From Paenibacillus solanacearum (GTDB taxonomy: Bacteria > Bacillota > Bacilli > Paenibacillales > NBRC-103111), in the NCBI RefSeq assembly GCF_910593845.1, contig NZ_CAJVAS010000024.1, positions 32,047 to 96,046 on the forward strand: a stretch of 64,000 nucleotides of DNA. Reading direction: 5' to 3'. The notes below the pieces were generated by a model. The model saw nothing but the letters and a program-made list of their open reading frames with translations, made no database searches and was not told the origin of the DNA. Each line of letters starts with the position of its first letter. Position 1 is the stretch's first letter. Made by a program: the position numbers and the translations under genes. This document shows positions 62,391 to 64,000 of the stretch, in pieces.

Positions 62391-62421
62391 AAAAGAATGG
62401 GGCTTACATCCCCATTCTTTT
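62391..62421 (+). terminator. gyrA terminator
   Basis: AAAAGAATGGGG and CCCCATTCTTTT form a perfect 12-base stem with a seven-base loop, ending in TTTTTGG. Confidence 0.9.
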
Positions 62422-62508
62422 TGGCTTATAATTACAGCAGCAATGGGCCTAAAGGCCGGCCCTCCTGCCAACACGAAACCAATCGACACACAAAAGTGGG
62501 GGAAATTT

Positions 62509-63579
62509 ATGGTCAACATTCCCGTTTCCCAGTTAAACTTCGGCGAAAAACTGAGTGACAACGTTATCACCAAATATAACAATGTGCTTCTTCCGAAAGG
62601 GAAAATTATAAATTCACGCGATAAAGAAATATTGAAAGCCTTTTTGATTCCAATGGTCGCGATTGAAACCAGGTCCACCGAAGCGGAAGCTGTGCAGGAA
62701 GATGCTAGCTCCTCCGATACACAGCCGCGCAGCATTCTTCCGTTCTACGATAATTATAATAAAGTGCTCCAGCTGCTGCGCAAAGTATATGCTTCGATAG
62801 GAAACGGGAGCCAGGCGCTTCCGATACTGGATATTCGCAATACGCTGGAAGGCTTGATTCGATATATCGGGCATTACGACGTGCTTTCGTTCAACCCGAA
62901 AAACATGCAGCTTCGCGATTATATATACCACAACAGCATCATGGTAAGTCTCACCTCGTACAGTCTGGCCCGTTGGAATGGCTTTCCGCCCAAAGATCTG
63001 ATGCCGATTGCGCTCTGCGGTTTGCTTCATGATATCGGCAACTCCCGTATCGATCCGGCCATATTGAATAAACCGGGAAAGCTGACAGATGACGAAGCGG
63101 AAGAAATGAAGAAGCATACGGTGATCGGCTATAACATCTTGAAGGAAGTACCGGCCATCAACAACGGCGTCAAGCTATGTGTGCTTCAGCATCATGAACG
63201 GGAAGACGGGTCCGGCTATCCGCTAGGCGTAACTGGCGACAAAATTCATCCGTATTCCAAACTGGTCGCAATCGCGGATACATTTCATGCGATGACAACC
63301 GATCGCTTTCACAAGAAGAAGTCTTCGCCATATCTGGTTCTGGAGCAACTGTTGAACGACTCTTTCGGTAAGTTGGAACCGACCATGGTACAAACGTTCG
63401 TAAATAAGGTGACGGCATTCCATAACGGCATGCTTGTCATGTTAAACGATCATCGGACCGGTGAAATCGTCTTTACCGATCGTGCGAATCCAACCAGACC
63501 TTGGGTCAATGTAGCCGGGAAAATCATCAATTTGGCGGTTGACCGTTCATTGTATATTAAGGACGTCATTCAAAAATAA
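62509..63579 (+). CDS. HD-GYP domain phosphodiesterase
   Basis: The 356-residue protein has an N-terminal domain (INSRDKEILKAFLIPMV) and an HD-GYP domain with HNSIMVSL, LLHDIGNSRID and HHEREDGSGYP. HD-GYP enzymes degrade c-di-GMP or related dinucleotides; activity here is likely because the metal ligands and HHExxDGxGYP are intact. ATG at 62509 has GGGGGAAATTT upstream. The gene lies between gyrA and rrn. Confidence 0.92.
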   Translation: MVNIPVSQLNFGEKLSDNVITKYNNVLLPKGKIINSRDKEILKAFLIPMVAIETRSTEAEAVQEDASSSDTQPRSILPFYDNYNKVLQLLRKVYASIGNGSQALPILDIRNTLEGLIRYIGHYDVLSFNPKNMQLRDYIYHNSIMVSLTSYSLARWNGFPPKDLMPIALCGLLHDIGNSRIDPAILNKPGKLTDDEAEEMKKHTVIGYNILKEVPAINNGVKLCVLQHHEREDGSGYPLGVTGDKIHPYSKLVAIADTFHAMTTDRFHKKKSSPYLVLEQLLNDSFGKLEPTMVQTFVNKVTAFHNGMLVMLNDHRTGEIVFTDRANPTRPWVNVAGKIINLAVDRSLYIKDVIQK

Positions 63580-63597
63580 TTTATCGCCAAAATAGTC

Positions 63598-63626
63598 TTG
63601 ACTCTTTCATTTCGATGTGATAAATT
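63598..63626 (+). promoter_or_regulatory. rrn promoter P1
   Basis: TTGACT (63598-63603) and TAAATT (63621-63626) with a 17-base spacer. Confidence 0.6.
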
Positions 63627-63697
63627 AGATTTCGCTGCTTATACAGACAAGCATTAATATTTTTTCACAAAAGTTAATCAGAATGAAAAAATAATAC

Positions 63698-63727
63698 TTG
63701 CAATTAGGTAGGCAGATGTGATATATT
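63698..63727 (+). promoter_or_regulatory. rrn promoter P2
   Basis: TTGCAA (63698-63703) and TATATT (63722-63727), spacer 18 bases. Confidence 0.6.
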
Positions 63728-63887
63728 ATAAAAGTCGCCGCTGAACAGGTTGCGACGAACGAATTGCCCTTTGAAAACTGAACAACGAGTGAGTGAAATA
63801 GAGAATGCAAATTCTCGCTAGCAGTAAATTTTGAGCTCAATCAGCTTACATTATAGCGGACATGATCTTCGGATTATGCGAGCAACC

Positions 63888-64000
63888 TTAATGGAGAGTT
63901 TGATCCTGGCTCAGGACGAACGCTGGCGGCGTGCCTAATACATGCAAGTCGAGCGGACCCTTCGGGGTTAGCGGCGGACGGGTGAGTAACACGTAGGCAA
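63888..64000 (+). rRNA. 16S ribosomal RNA, 5' part (runs off the window)
   Basis: The 5' end contains GAGTTTGATCCTGGCTCAGG and GACGAACGCTGGCGGCGTGC, then AATACATGCAAGTCGAGCGG. The V1 loop is short (GACCCTTCGGGGT). The helix end CACGTAGGCAA fits Paenibacillaceae. Only 113 bases are in view. The start at 63888 is estimated from alignment to the E. coli numbering. Confidence 0.95.

Larger units (their letters stand above)
63580..63887 (+). other. 308-bp rRNA leader region
   Basis: It holds two promoters (63598-63626 and 63698-63727) and the leader ending before 16S. CTTTGAAAACTGAACAAC at about 63770-63787 is a typical leader (box-A-like antitermination) of Bacillales rRNA operons. No gene is seen. 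Confidence 0.75.

Noticed and set aside
1..64000. CRISPR array, prophage or insertion sequence
   Set aside because: No short repeat-spacer series, integrase, transposase or phage genes were seen.

Overview
The window is the replication-origin region of a low-to-mid GC Gram-positive, spore-forming bacterium, most likely of the Paenibacillaceae. The evidence is the gene order rpmH-dnaA-dnaN-yaaA-recF-remB-gyrB-gyrA-rrn, the sporulation gene yyaC, the walRK-yycHI-walJ-htrA operon, the soj/spo0J/noc set and a large S-layer-homology (SLH) surface protein. The 16S rRNA begins at the right edge and its first 113 bases fit Bacillales. The family assignment is an inference.

Positions 1-15.2 kb are accessory. 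They hold a membrane protein; a divergent MarR/nitroreductase pair with two visible operators; a VOC-fold protein with a WYL/YafY-type regulator; a 2196-residue secreted SLH protein built from 14 propeller-like motifs and nine 96-residue repeats; and a two-gene system of a double-kinase hybrid sensor with a SARP/BTAD-type response regulator just upstream of the SLH gene. Positions 15.67-17.03 kb form a 1.35-kb AT-rich segment with a Fic AMP-transferase. It is bounded by two copies of the last seven codons plus stop of rlmH and carries inverted repeats near its ends. This is the architecture of a staphylococcal SCC-type insertion, but without a ccr recombinase.

Positions 17.0-31.5 kb hold rlmH, a CxxH/CxxC protein, htrA, walJ-yycI-yycH-walK-walR, an M23 cell-wall peptidase, purA and dnaB. 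Positions 31.7-37.3 kb hold rplI, gdpP, yybS, a MazG-like gene, a CBS protein and rpsR-ssb-rpsF. From 37.5 to 42.1 kb there are small genes, tRNA-Ser(CGA), mscS, yyaC and a class V aminotransferase. From 42.2 to 51.9 kb lie parB, parA, noc, rsmG, mnmG, mnmE, jag, yidC, rnpA and rpmH. All of these run leftward from the origin except a few small genes and yyaC.

The origin lies on both sides of dnaA (51.9-54.0 kb). It has several DnaA boxes, a DnaA-trio (CTA CTA CTA TTA) and an AT-rich unwinding region before dnaN. Rightward genes are dnaA, dnaN, yaaA, recF, remB, gyrB, a polysaccharide deacetylase wedged between gyrB and gyrA, gyrA, an HD-GYP protein and an rRNA operon with tandem promoters. 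Two perfect parS sites (inside parB and beside rsmG) mark the segregation centre.
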